This document shows positions 26,705 through 39,467 of a DNA stretch of 64,000 nt, one piece after another. The translations under genes and the position numbers were made by a program. The notes beneath the pieces were generated by a model that was not told where the DNA came from, did not search any database, and saw only the letters and a program-made list of their open reading frames with translations. The DNA is from CAVVIG01 sp050249955. GTDB lineage: Bacteria; Acidobacteriota; Vicinamibacteria; Vicinamibacterales; CAVVIG01. The stretch is from contig JBFWPN010000014.1 in assembly GCA_050249955.1 (NCBI GenBank), forward strand, positions 62,001 to 126,000, written 5' to 3'. How positions within the stretch are numbered: position 1 is the stretch's first letter; each line of letters begins with the position of its first letter.

Positions 26705-28027
26705 TCACCGTTCGGCCCTGGCCTGCTCGATCTGCCATGCCTCGCCTGCCTTGCGCACGGCAAAGGTCCATACACGCGGCTCGACCCTGGGTTCGCGGCT
26801 GCCGATGCGCGGAACGTAGCGGGTGACACCCCGGCAGACCGCCGAACCGGCCACACCGTTCAGCTGCACGCGGCAGTCGTCGAATGTGATCCGCTGCGAC
26901 TGCAGCCCGTCGAAGGCGCGCTGCAGGGCAGCGCCGTCCACCGCTGGCCAGACCGCCTGCGCGGCGCGGGCATCCAGCGCTTCATAAGCCAGACGGTACT
27001 GCTGAAGAGTCCGTCGCACCAGCTCATCGTCTGGTGCGACACGACGACTGGTCGTGCCTGAGCGCTCGGCCGAAGCCAGCACCGGTGTGGCCGCCACGGG
27101 CGGGTCGGGGCCCGGCGCAGTGGGCAGGGCAGCCTGGCTGACTCCTGGGGCAACCACCACCGGATCCGCCGGGGTCGAGGCCGCGGCATTCGGCGCCGGC
27201 TCTGAAACGGGCGGCCAGACGAACGGACGGGTGGGCGCTCGGCGTGCGGGTGGAGTCTCGTCCAGCGGTGAGACGGTCACGACCGGTCGTATCGAGAGAG
27301 GCCGGGGTGTCGACTCCCCTGAACGCGGCCTGTCTTCGGGCGGGGGCTGGCTCGGCAGATCGGGCACCGCCTGGGTAGCGGCCGGCATCGCTGCCGCCGA
27401 AGGCACCGAGGCCGGACCGATGGTCAGTGCAGACCGCTGAGCGTCTCCGCCAGCCACGATTCCGGGTGACTGCGGCGTGGGGGCCACAACGGTCCACAGC
27501 ACCAGCACGGTGAAGACGGCAAGCCCGGCCACCAGCGGCAGCAGACCGAAGGGCCTGGACGGCAGGTGCTCCGATGCGTCGAGTTCGATGGCGAGCGACA
27601 CCAGCTCGGGATGTGCTGCGTCGATGGCGCGGATCTCGGCCATGATGCCGCGCGCCAGGTCGTAGCGGCCACGTGCGAGCGCACGCCGGGCGGCCGCCGC
27701 CCGCTTCTCGACGCGCCTAAGCCTCGCACGGTGTTCGAAGCGCGCCCACCCTTCCTCGGAGATCAGCGTGTCGGGCGGTGCCGAACCGGCCGTCTCGGGG
27801 GTTCCCGTCGGAGGTCGCACCGAAAGCTCACGCGGCCATGCCCCCTCCTCCACCAGTTCGAGCATCGTCCGCGACGCCAGGTAGTCGGGGTCGAGGGACA
27901 GGGCTGCCTGCACGGAGAGACGCGCCGCCGCGCGGTCACCCCGCTCGAGGGCTCCGCGCGCGCTGCTGAGATGTTCACGGATGGCGAGCCGCCGCGCTCG
28001 TGGATCCACGAGCGCGGGGCGTTGCAA
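26705..28027 (-). CDS. Membrane protein with N-terminal TPR, Pro-rich linker and C-terminal NTF2-like domain
   Basis: About 440 aa. Residues 10-55 look like TPR helices (ARGALERGDRAAARLSVQAALSLDPDY), one transmembrane helix lies near residues 163-183 (LLPLVAGLAVFTVLVLWTVVA), then a long Pro/Ala/Thr-rich region, and the last 110 residues fit an NTF2/SnoaL-like fold (VRRTLQQYRLAYEALDARAAQAVWPAVD, ending WTFAVRKAGEAWQIEQA). Cytoplasmic TPR and external NTF2-like domain is the likely topology. There is no ATG at the 5-prime end: candidates are TTG 28027 or GTG 28009, and a 26-base perfect palindrome covers this start region. It follows glnS by 12 bases. Confidence 0.65.
   Translation of the reverse strand: MQRPALVDPRARRLAIREHLSSARGALERGDRAAARLSVQAALSLDPDYLASRTMLELVEEGAWPRELSVRPPTGTPETAGSAPPDTLISEEGWARFEHRARLRRVEKRAAAARRALARGRYDLARGIMAEIRAIDAAHPELVSLAIELDASEHLPSRPFGLLPLVAGLAVFTVLVLWTVVAPTPQSPGIVAGGDAQRSALTIGPASVPSAAAMPAATQAVPDLPSQPPPEDRPRSGESTPRPLSIRPVVTVSPLDETPPARRAPTRPFVWPPVSEPAPNAAASTPADPVVVAPGVSQAALPTAPGPDPPVAATPVLASAERSGTTSRRVAPDDELVRRTLQQYRLAYEALDARAAQAVWPAVDGAALQRAFDGLQSQRITFDDCRVQLNGVAGSAVCRGVTRYVPRIGSREPRVEPRVWTFAVRKAGEAWQIEQARAER
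27992..28017. repeat. 26-base perfect palindrome at the glnS / TPR-protein junction
   Basis: Arms of 13 bases (27992-28004 and 28005-28017, half-site CCGCGCTCGTGGA) with no spacer. In RNA it could fold as an 11-bp stem with a GATC loop, starting 22 bases after the glnS stop and covering the start of the downstream frame. It may be a terminator/attenuator or a protein-binding site; no T-run follows. Confidence 0.6.
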
Positions 28028-28039
28028 GAGGGGTTCCGA

Positions 28040-29746
<1,707 letters not shown>

Positions 29747-29909
29747 GGTGTTCGATTCATTCTATAGGGAACGGCGGCTGCAGGTCGCCCGCCCCCAGCC
29801 ACAACCGCGCACCGACGCTCCCGGCCCTGTCGCTCGGGCGGCGCCGCCCCCCGAAACGGGCCCACTCGGACCTTCCCACGCAGGCCTGGCGTCTTTCAGT
29901 GGGAACCTC

Positions 29910-30380
29910 ATGCACCTGCGCGCTGAAACCTGGGTGAACCGGCCGCCGGAGGCGGTGTTTCCGTTCTTTGCGGAAGCCGCCAACCTGCAGCAACTGACCC
30001 CGCCGTGGCTTCACTTCGAGATCCGGACCCCGCAGCCCATTGCGATGCAGGTCGGTGCGCTGATCGAGTACCGCATCAGCCTGCACGGAATCCCGATGTC
30101 GTGGCTGACGGAGATTGCGGCATACCAGCCGCCGGACATGTTCGTGGACCGGCAGGTGCGGGGTCCCTACCGCACCTGGATCCACACGCACCAGTTCCGT
30201 CCGGAGCGGGGCGGCACGCTGCTGCTGGATCATGTCGAGTTCGACATGCTGGGCGGCGCGCTGGTTGGTCCGCTGGTCAGGCGCGACCTGCTCAGGATCT
30301 TCACGTACCGGCACGAGGCCCTGCTCGCACACTTCGAGCAGCCGAAGCCGTGGCCGCCGGCCCGGATCCGGTTCGAGTAG
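29910..30380 (+). CDS. SRPBCC-family (START-like) protein
   Basis: 156 aa. The start of the fold is MHLRAETWVNRPPEAVFPFFAEAANLQQLTPPWLHFEI, typical of the polyketide-cyclase/dehydrase-like SRPBCC group often annotated as ligand-binding; FEMLGGALVGPL-type and LRRIFTYRH-type segments follow (here FDMLGGALVGPLVRRDLLRIFTYRHEAL). The ATG at 29910 has GGGAA upstream and starts at the first conserved strand; the 163 bases between glnS and this start show no other gene. The ligand is unknown. The sulfurtransferase follows after 58 bases. Confidence 0.85.
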   Translation: MHLRAETWVNRPPEAVFPFFAEAANLQQLTPPWLHFEIRTPQPIAMQVGALIEYRISLHGIPMSWLTEIAAYQPPDMFVDRQVRGPYRTWIHTHQFRPERGGTLLLDHVEFDMLGGALVGPLVRRDLLRIFTYRHEALLAHFEQPKPWPPARIRFE

Positions 30381-30438
30381 CGAGGCGGGCGGATCTGGCG
30401 TGCCGGGCAGGCAGGACTGCTCTGCTATCGTGTGCCGC

Positions 30439-31278
30439 ATGACCTTCAGGACCCTGATCGACACCGACGGACTGGCGCGGATACTCGGGTCGCCGAACGT
30501 GGCTGTCGTCGACTGCCGGTTCGACCTGGCCAATACCGCCGCGGGCGAGGCGGCCTATGCCGAGGGGCACATCCCCGGCGCCGTGTACGCGCACCTCGAT
30601 CGCGACCTCTCGGCCCCGAAAACCGGGGCCAATGGACGGCACCCGCTGCCGGCGCCAGGCGTGGCCGCGGCGACGTTTGGGCGGATGGGCATCGGGCCAG
30701 GCGTTCAGGTGGTGGCCTACGACCAGGACTCCGGGATGTACGCGAGCCGCCTCTGGTGGATGCTGCGGTGGCTGGGTCACGACGCCGTGGCGGTGCTCGA
30801 CGGCGGGTTCACGCGCTGGCGCGGCGAACTCAGGCCGCTCTCGACGGAGGTCCCGGCCGTCGAACCCCGCCCGTTCGTGGCGATGCCGCGCAACTCGATG
30901 GTGGTTGCGGCCGTCGACATCCCCGCGGTCACAGCCGGGGGCAGCACCCTGGTGGACGCACGCGCACCTGAACGCTTCCGTGGTGAGGTCGAGCCGCTCG
31001 ATCCGGTGGCGGGCCACATTCCCGGCGCGGTGAATCACTTCTTCGGCAGGAACCTCGCGCACGGCCACTTCAAGTCGCCAGACGACCTGCGCGAGGGCTT
31101 CCGCGAGTCGTTTGGTGACATCCCGGGAGATCGGATCGTGTGCTACTGCGGGTCGGGCGTGACCGCCTGCCACAACATCCTGGCCCTCGAGCACGCAGGT
31201 GTCACGGGTGTTCGGTTGTATCCGGGGTCGTGGAGCGAGTGGGTGGCCGACACGTCGAGGGGCGTCGAGAAGGGGTAG
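30439..31278 (+). CDS. sseA: Two-domain sulfurtransferase (rhodanese / 3-mercaptopyruvate type)
   Basis: 279 aa with two rhodanese domains. The inactive N-domain has VVDCRFDLAN and AYAEGHIPGAVYAHLDRDLS; the C-domain has VDARAPERFRGE and the catalytic loop YCGSGVTA with Cys237. The loop CGSGVT fits the 3-mercaptopyruvate/thiosulfate sulfurtransferase group. It moves sulfane sulfur to cyanide or thiols and is cytoplasmic (no signal). TATCGT lies seven bases before the ATG, which could be a -10 box of a leaderless transcript. It ends in a convergent junction that holds a strong hairpin. Confidence 0.93.
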   Translation: MTFRTLIDTDGLARILGSPNVAVVDCRFDLANTAAGEAAYAEGHIPGAVYAHLDRDLSAPKTGANGRHPLPAPGVAAATFGRMGIGPGVQVVAYDQDSGMYASRLWWMLRWLGHDAVAVLDGGFTRWRGELRPLSTEVPAVEPRPFVAMPRNSMVVAAVDIPAVTAGGSTLVDARAPERFRGEVEPLDPVAGHIPGAVNHFFGRNLAHGHFKSPDDLREGFRESFGDIPGDRIVCYCGSGVTACHNILALEHAGVTGVRLYPGSWSEWVADTSRGVEKG

Positions 31279-31338
31279 GCGCGTCGACGTCAGAAATCGG
31301 ACGTTGGAAGTCAGAACCGAAGTGGAAAGCCGGGAACT

Positions 31339-31362
31339 GGGGGCGGCATGTATGCCGCCCCC
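31339..31362. terminator. Strong hairpin between sulfurtransferase and GNAT genes
   Basis: GGGGGCGGCAT and its perfect inverted copy are separated by two bases (11-bp arms). It lies between convergent genes, so it can serve both as terminator. No T-run on either side. GACGTCAGA occurs 45 bases upstream (31286-31294). Confidence 0.5.
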
Positions 31363-31429
31363 ACGCTCCTCCTGACCTTCCCGGGTCCCCGGGCCTTCCT
31401 GGCTGTCCGGGCCCTCCCAGCCTCCGGCC

Positions 31430-32122
31430 TCAGTGCATGTAGGCGCTCGTGGCCGCGCCTGCGGTGCCTCGGCGCTCGCGCCAGTCCTGCGCGACGATGG
31501 CGTAGAGCACCTGGTCGAGCTGCTCGTCGCCCACGGTGAACGCCTTCCGCAGGATGCCTTCGGCAACAGCGCCAACCTTCCGCAGCGCCCTGTTCCCGCG
31601 ACCGTTCTTGGCCGCGCACCGTGCCTCGAGCCGGTTCACCCGGACGTGCTCGAATGCGAACTGCATGACGAGCGTCGCACCCTGCTCGAAGATGCCGGCG
31701 CCCCAGAATGGGGACCCCAGCGCGAAGCCCCATTCCGCGGTGTCCATCGCACCGCCGATCTGCCGGGCTTCGTCCTCGCACGGCACCACCTGACGCACCT
31801 GGAAGATGCCGATTGCCGTGTCGTACCCCTTCAACGTGATGGCGAAGCACGCGCCCTCGCCGGATGCCCGGAGGCGCTGCGACGCGGCGATGAAGCGCTC
31901 GAACCCCTCGACCGTGGTCGGTGGCTGCGAGATGTAGCGCGTGATCTCGGGTGTGGTCAGCAGCGACTGCAACGCCGGTGCGTCAGTGGACCGCACCTCA
32001 CGCAGGACGACGTCACCGGCGGCCAGCACCGGCAGGCTGAAGCGCCAGTCGTCGACGCGGGGCTGTTCGAGACGATCGAGGCCGCGGACGGCATCGGCGA
32101 TGAGAGTGGTCGTCTGTTCCAT
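31430..32122 (-). CDS. GNAT-family N-acetyltransferase (RimJ/RimL-like)
   Basis: 230 aa. Contains the ribosomal-protein-acetyltransferase-like pattern: LREVRSTDAPALQSLLTTPEITRYISQPP near the N-terminus, AEWGFALGSPFWGAGIFEQGATLVMQFAFEHVRVNRLEARCAAKNGRGNRALRKVGAVAEGILR for acetyl-CoA binding and the characteristic N-x-x-S/A-x-x-x-x-x-K region. The true substrate is unknown. The ATG at 32122 lies 2 bases after the stop of the repeat-bearing subtilisin, so the two genes are probably one transcript; the open frame upstream belongs to the antisense of the repeat array. Confidence 0.88.
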   Translation of the reverse strand: MEQTTTLIADAVRGLDRLEQPRVDDWRFSLPVLAAGDVVLREVRSTDAPALQSLLTTPEITRYISQPPTTVEGFERFIAASQRLRASGEGACFAITLKGYDTAIGIFQVRQVVPCEDEARQIGGAMDTAEWGFALGSPFWGAGIFEQGATLVMQFAFEHVRVNRLEARCAAKNGRGNRALRKVGAVAEGILRKAFTVGDEQLDQVLYAIVAQDWRERRGTAGAATSAYMH

Positions 32123-32124
32123 GA

Positions 32125-34335
32125 CTACTGCCTCCTGCCGTGCTGCGCGACGGCAGCGGCGTCCCACAGGACGTTCTCGACCTCGCTCGTGCCCCAGACG
32201 ATGTTCGCGGTATCGGCGGTCCCCCAGACGATGTTCTCCGCCGTACCCCACACGATGTTGTCAGCGGTGCCCCACACGATGTTCGCGAGGTCGGCCGTGC
32301 CCCAGACGATGTTCGAGTTGTCCGCCGTGCCCCAGACGATGCTGCCGTTGTCGGCGGTCCCCCAGACGATGTTCGAGGCCTCGCTCGCCGTCCCCCAGAC
32401 GATGTTGCCGTTCTCGCTGACGGTGCCCCACACGATGTTGTCGGCGGTGCCCCACACGATGTTCGCGTTCTCGCCGGCGGTGCCCCAGACGATGTTGTCG
32501 GCGGTGGTCGTGCCCCAGACGATGTTGAAGCAGTTGTCACCGCCGCAGGCGGTACCCCACACGATGTTCTGGCTGTCGCCGCTGGTCCCCCAGACGATGT
32601 TCTCGGCGCCCGCGGTGCCCCAGACGATGTTGTCGGCGGTGGTGGTGCCCCACACGATGTTCTCGGCAGTGCCCCAGACGATGTTCGCGCCCGTGGTATC
32701 GGCCGTGCCCCAGACGATGTTGGAGCAGTTCTCGTCCCCGCAGAGCGTGCCCCACACAATGTTCTCGGCGGTGTTCGCGGTGCCCCACACGATGTTCTCG
32801 GGGCTGGTGACCGCGGTGCCCCACACGATGTTCGTGGCCCAGGCGTTTGCCAGCGGGTTGATGTAGCCGCCGGTGACGAGTTGGTTCCCCCAGACGATGC
32901 GCTTGCTCCAGGTCTGCTCGGTGGGCAGGCGTGCGCCAGCGCGGTTGCGCGCATAGAAGCGCGCCAGCTTCACGGCACCATCGACATCGAGGAACCCGGC
33001 GCCCTGCTGGAGCGGACTGACATTCGCCTCGGCCCGCGCGGTGTACTGCAGGATGGCCTTCACCAGGTTCGGTGTGAGCCTCGGATTCGCCTCGAGCATC
33101 AGGGCAACGGCGCCGGCAACCTGTGGGGCGGCCATGCTGGTGCCACTGAGGCTCAGGTACGGCGGGTACCCGGTCTTCACCTGTCCGTCGACCAGGTAGT
33201 CGGTGTTCTTCTGGTAGAGCGTGCTGCCCGGGACCGAGAGCGAGAGGATGCCGCGGCCGGGGGCGACCAGGTCGGGCTTGGCGAGGTAGTCGCCGCGCGT
33301 GGGACCGAGCGAGCTGAACGCCGCGATCGTGTCGTCCTGCGACCGGGCGGTGCCTTCGGTGCTCGAGGCGCCGACGGTGAGCACCCAGGGGGCATTGCCC
33401 GGCGCGAGGATGCCGCCGTACTGCGTCTCACCGTCGGCGTTCTGGCCCAGGTTGCCGGCGGCGGCGACGACGATGATGCCGCGCTCGGTGAGCCGGCGCG
33501 CGGCGAGCGCCAGCGGGTCGGTCCAGTAGGACTGCGTCACCGCGGCGCCGACCGAGAGGTTCACGACGCGGATGTTGTGAGTGGCGGCGTTGTCGGCCAC
33601 CCACTCGAGTGCCGCGATGATCCGGCTGATGGTCCCCTTGCCGTCGGCGTCGAGCACCTTGAGGGAGACCAGCGACGCTTCGGGGGCGATGCCGGCCTGA
33701 CGGCCGCGCGAGTCGAAGCCGTTGCCCAGGATGATGCCGGCGACGTGCGACCCGTGTCCGTGATCGTCGTAGGGCATGGCCTGCCCATTGACGAAGTCGA
33801 GGAACGTCGTGACGCGCTGGTCGCCGTAGGCGCGGCGACCCTGGGCACCGGTGAGGTCGTCGTGCCACGAGGTGATGCCGGAGTCCAGCACCGCAACGCC
33901 GACGCCGCGCCCCGTGAGGCCGAGCGCGCGTTGCACCAGCGCCGCGCCGGTGGCCCGCGTGGACAGGTAGTCGGCCGCCCAGACCGGACGGTCCTCGTGG
34001 GCGCTCTCAACGGCGGCCAGGGCGTCGAGTGCGCCCAGCGCGCTGTCCGGGACATCAAGCACGTAGCTGTCGATCAACCGCAGGCGCTGGCCGCGCGCGT
34101 AGCGCTGGAGGCTCGCCGGCAATGCGGCTCCGGGTGCCAGTCGGACAACGACCTGGGACGTGCGGCCCGCAGGAGCCGACGCGCGTCGGTTCAGACCCGG
34201 ATCGAGCTTCCGGTAGTGTCTGGCGGCTCCCACGGGAGTCGGCAGGAGCATGGAAATGAGCGCGAGCACCGGAACGATCCGGGTGAAGACGATGGCTCGC
34301 GCCTGCACGACAGAGGACACGCAAGTTGAGTTCAT
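32125..34335 (-). CDS. Subtilisin-like (S8) serine protease with C-terminal NIVWGT repeat tail
   Basis: 736 aa. Signal peptide about 1-38 (ALISMLLPTPVGA). Residues 55-115 resemble an I9-type propeptide. The S8 catalytic triad is complete: Asp151 (VAVLDSGI), His194 (DHGHGSHVAG), Ser400 (SLSGTSMAAPQVAG); oxyanion Asn295 in AAAGNLGQ. Residues 502-726 hold 21 copies of NIVWGT (one reads SIVWGT) spaced by 2-8 variable, mostly polar residues, flanked by degenerate RIVWGN (479) and NVLWDA (721). Two spacers carry a cysteine pair (LCGDENCS, ACGGDNCF). The protease is exported; the tail may be an adhesive or beta-structured surface anchor. Coupled to a GNAT gene downstream. Confidence 0.92.
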   Translation of the reverse strand: MNSTCVSSVVQARAIVFTRIVPVLALISMLLPTPVGAARHYRKLDPGLNRRASAPAGRTSQVVVRLAPGAALPASLQRYARGQRLRLIDSYVLDVPDSALGALDALAAVESAHEDRPVWAADYLSTRATGAALVQRALGLTGRGVGVAVLDSGITSWHDDLTGAQGRRAYGDQRVTTFLDFVNGQAMPYDDHGHGSHVAGIILGNGFDSRGRQAGIAPEASLVSLKVLDADGKGTISRIIAALEWVADNAATHNIRVVNLSVGAAVTQSYWTDPLALAARRLTERGIIVVAAAGNLGQNADGETQYGGILAPGNAPWVLTVGASSTEGTARSQDDTIAAFSSLGPTRGDYLAKPDLVAPGRGILSLSVPGSTLYQKNTDYLVDGQVKTGYPPYLSLSGTSMAAPQVAGAVALMLEANPRLTPNLVKAILQYTARAEANVSPLQQGAGFLDVDGAVKLARFYARNRAGARLPTEQTWSKRIVWGNQLVTGGYINPLANAWATNIVWGTAVTSPENIVWGTANTAENIVWGTLCGDENCSNIVWGTADTTGANIVWGTAENIVWGTTTADNIVWGTAGAENIVWGTSGDSQNIVWGTACGGDNCFNIVWGTTTADNIVWGTAGENANIVWGTADNIVWGTVSENGNIVWGTASEASNIVWGTADNGSIVWGTADNSNIVWGTADLANIVWGTADNIVWGTAENIVWGTADTANIVWGTSEVENVLWDAAAVAQHGRRQ
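32158..32832 (-). repeat. Tandem NIVWGT-coding repeat array in the subtilisin gene
   Basis: About 675 bases. Each unit encodes NIVWGT on the minus strand, followed by 2 to 8 codons of spacer. Units vary in synonymous positions (GTC/GTG for Val, GGC/GGG for Gly) while the hexapeptide stays constant, which means the peptide is under selection and the array is not a recent DNA expansion. Confidence 0.93.
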
Positions 34336-34453
34336 GGCACCCCAGCCTTGAGCAAGCGTTGGACCAGTTGGGTTGAGTGATTTCTATCCGACTCGATCGA
34401 AACGACTTAGACGAGAGACAGGGCCGCGATCGACGACATGAGGCCAGTGACGT

Positions 34454-34470
34454 TGTGCCGTTTCGGCACA
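34454..34470. promoter_or_regulatory. Inverted repeat TGTGCCG-TTT-CGGCACA
   Basis: Perfect 7-base arms with a three-base spacer, about 120 bases upstream of the subtilisin start. A related CGGCACA copy lies at about 34591-34597. It looks like an operator for a dimeric regulator or a small RNA hairpin in the leader. Confidence 0.4.
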
Positions 34471-34549
34471 CGCACCGGGCCTTGTCGTCACGGAATCGTC
34501 AGCCGATGTCGATATTGTGCGTTTCGGCCGGCAAAAGCGGGAGGCGGAA

Positions 34550-34564
34550 GCGGTGGGCGTGCCA
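34550..34564 (-). promoter_or_regulatory. Candidate sigma-54 promoter for the subtilisin
   Basis: Minus strand TGGCACG followed at the correct distance (GG, ten bases, GC) by GC in CCGCTT. The -24 half matches the consensus fully; the -12 half lacks the TT before GC. It would give a leader of about 200 nt. Chance occurrence in G+C-rich DNA is possible. Confidence 0.3.
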
Positions 34565-34666
34565 CTTTTTGGTGCACGAGTGACGGGATTCGGCACACGG
34601 TCGCGTCAGAAGTTTGACGAACGGTGCGATGCAGGCGCGGGCAGCGGGTCGCAGCGGCGGGTACGC

Positions 34667-34700
34667 GGGTAGGACGGACCGCGAGGGGTCCGACCTACCC
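34667..34700 (-). terminator. Hairpin downstream of metH
   Basis: CGGGTAGGACGGACC and GGGGTCCGACCTACCCG form a nearly perfect inverted repeat around CGCG, beginning about 10 bases after the metH stop on the minus strand. Likely terminator of the ArsR-metH transcript. Confidence 0.55.
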
Positions 34701-34708
34701 GCCGTTGC

Positions 34709-38409
<3,701 letters not shown>

Positions 38410-38413
<4 letters not shown>

Positions 38414-39420
38414 GTGCGATCCCTGGTCGTGCGCCGGCGCGGGTTCACCCGTGCGGCGGCAGGTGGCGGGGGCAGTTCCCCCTGAGGCTTCGAGGCAGCG
38501 GCGATGAGGACAGTGAATGGGTCGCCCGCCTTCCGGGCACCGACCCCGACCTTCACGTCGAGCAGGCCGGCGTCCGTCAGCATGCGGGTGAGTTCGCCAT
38601 CGGCGAAGCCAAGGGTTCGGTCGCCGAGCTTTGCCCGGACCCACTCCTCTCGATGTTCGCGGAGGTCCAGGATCAGCACGCGGCCGCCGGGCACGGTGAT
38701 CCGCGCGGCCTCTGCGACCGCTCGGGCGGGGTTGGCGGCGTGGTGCAGCGCCTGCGACAGGAGGGCGACGTCCACGCTGGCGTCCCTGATGGGGAGCTTC
38801 TCGAGTTCCCCGCGCTTCCACGTGACGTTCTCCACGCGACGGCGCGCAGCGAGCGCCTTGGCACGCTCGAGGACGACGTCGGATCGGTCCACCGCAATCA
38901 CCTCCGCCGCCCAGCGCGCGGCTTCGATGGTGAGGTAGCCCTCGCCGCAACCGAGGTCGGCCACCCTGAGTGGCGGAAGCAGCATCCCAAGGGCACGGGA
39001 CCAGGCCGCCCAGCTTCGCCCCGGCACCAGCTGCCTCGCGTCGCGGGTATCGGCGCCGCCGTGGGTCTCGAAGTTCTCCTTCCGCAGGCGCAGCACTTCC
39101 TGCAGGCGCGCCTCGTCGGCCCGGACGGCGCCGTCAGCGGCAGCCGTCTCGAACTGCTCCTCGAGCGCGGTCCAGATCGCGGCGGTCCGGTCCTCCGCCA
39201 CGCCCTCAGGTACCCGGTAGTACGTATAGCCGGAGTCCTTCTCTTCGACGACGAGCCCGGCCTCCTTCAGCAAACCCAGGTGCCGCGAGACGCCCGACTG
39301 CGCCAGCCCGAGAATGCCCGTCAGCTCGGTGACGTTCAGCCGTTCCCGCCGCAGCACGCGCAGCAGTCGCAGGCGCGCCTCGTCGCCGAGCAGCCGGTAC
39401 AGCGCAGACGCCTGCTTCAT
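38410..39420 (-). CDS. ArsR-type HTH regulator fused to a SAM-binding methyltransferase domain (metH-linked copy)
   Basis: 336 aa. Residues 1-75 are an ArsR winged helix (LYRLLGDEARLRLLRVLRRERLNVTELTGILGLAQSGVSRHLGLLKEAGLV). Residues about 135-270 are a class I methyltransferase fold with motif I VADLGCGEGY, an acidic end of strand 2 (VIAVDRSDVV) and VALLSQALHHAANPARAV. ArsR-methyltransferase fusions include SahR, a repressor of SAM-cycle genes in Proteobacteria that senses S-adenosylhomocysteine; here its coupling to metH makes a homologous role likely but this is inference. A second copy precedes ahcY. An AT-rich inverted repeat lies just upstream. The C-terminal 25 residues are a Pro/Arg-rich tail. 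Confidence 0.88.
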
Positions 39421-39428
39421 ATCGATAA

Positions 39429-39444
39429 ATCTACATTAGTAGAT
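39429..39444. promoter_or_regulatory. Operator-like inverted repeat upstream of the metH-linked ArsR gene
   Basis: ATCTAC-ATTA-GTAGAT, perfect 6-base arms, 9 bases before the ArsR start codon in a strikingly AT-rich patch. ArsR regulators bind short AT-rich inverted repeats overlapping their own promoter, so autoregulation of ArsR-metH is plausible. Confidence 0.5.
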
Positions 39445-39467
39445 AGATGGAGGCAAACACTTCCGCG

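Larger units (their letters stand above)
34336..34708. other. 373-base intergenic region upstream of the subtilisin
   Basis: The only gap above 300 bases. It lies between the starts/stop of the subtilisin (start 34335) and metH (stop 34709), both on minus, so it carries metH termination signals and the subtilisin promoter. I see an inverted repeat (34454-34470), a sigma-54-like element (34550-34564), two related TTGTGC-type segments with GTTTCGG (34453 and 34515 areas), and a GC-rich inverted pair GGGTAGGACGGACC / GGTCCGACCTACCC near 34667-34700 that fits a metH terminator. No tRNA or small ORF is convincing. Confidence 0.6.

Noticed and set aside
32158..32832. CRISPR-like direct repeats
   Set aside because: Repeats are in frame, 18 bases long with spacers of variable length in multiples of three, and encode NIVWGT within a protease.
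32140..34329. A long plus-strand frame rich in PDDV/APDD repeats
   Set aside because: It is the complement of the NIVWGT array and the subtilisin; no signal, motif or start site of its own.
34336..34708. tRNA or small RNA gene in the large intergenic gap
   Set aside because: No cloverleaf, CCA end or T-loop sequence; only short inverted repeats.
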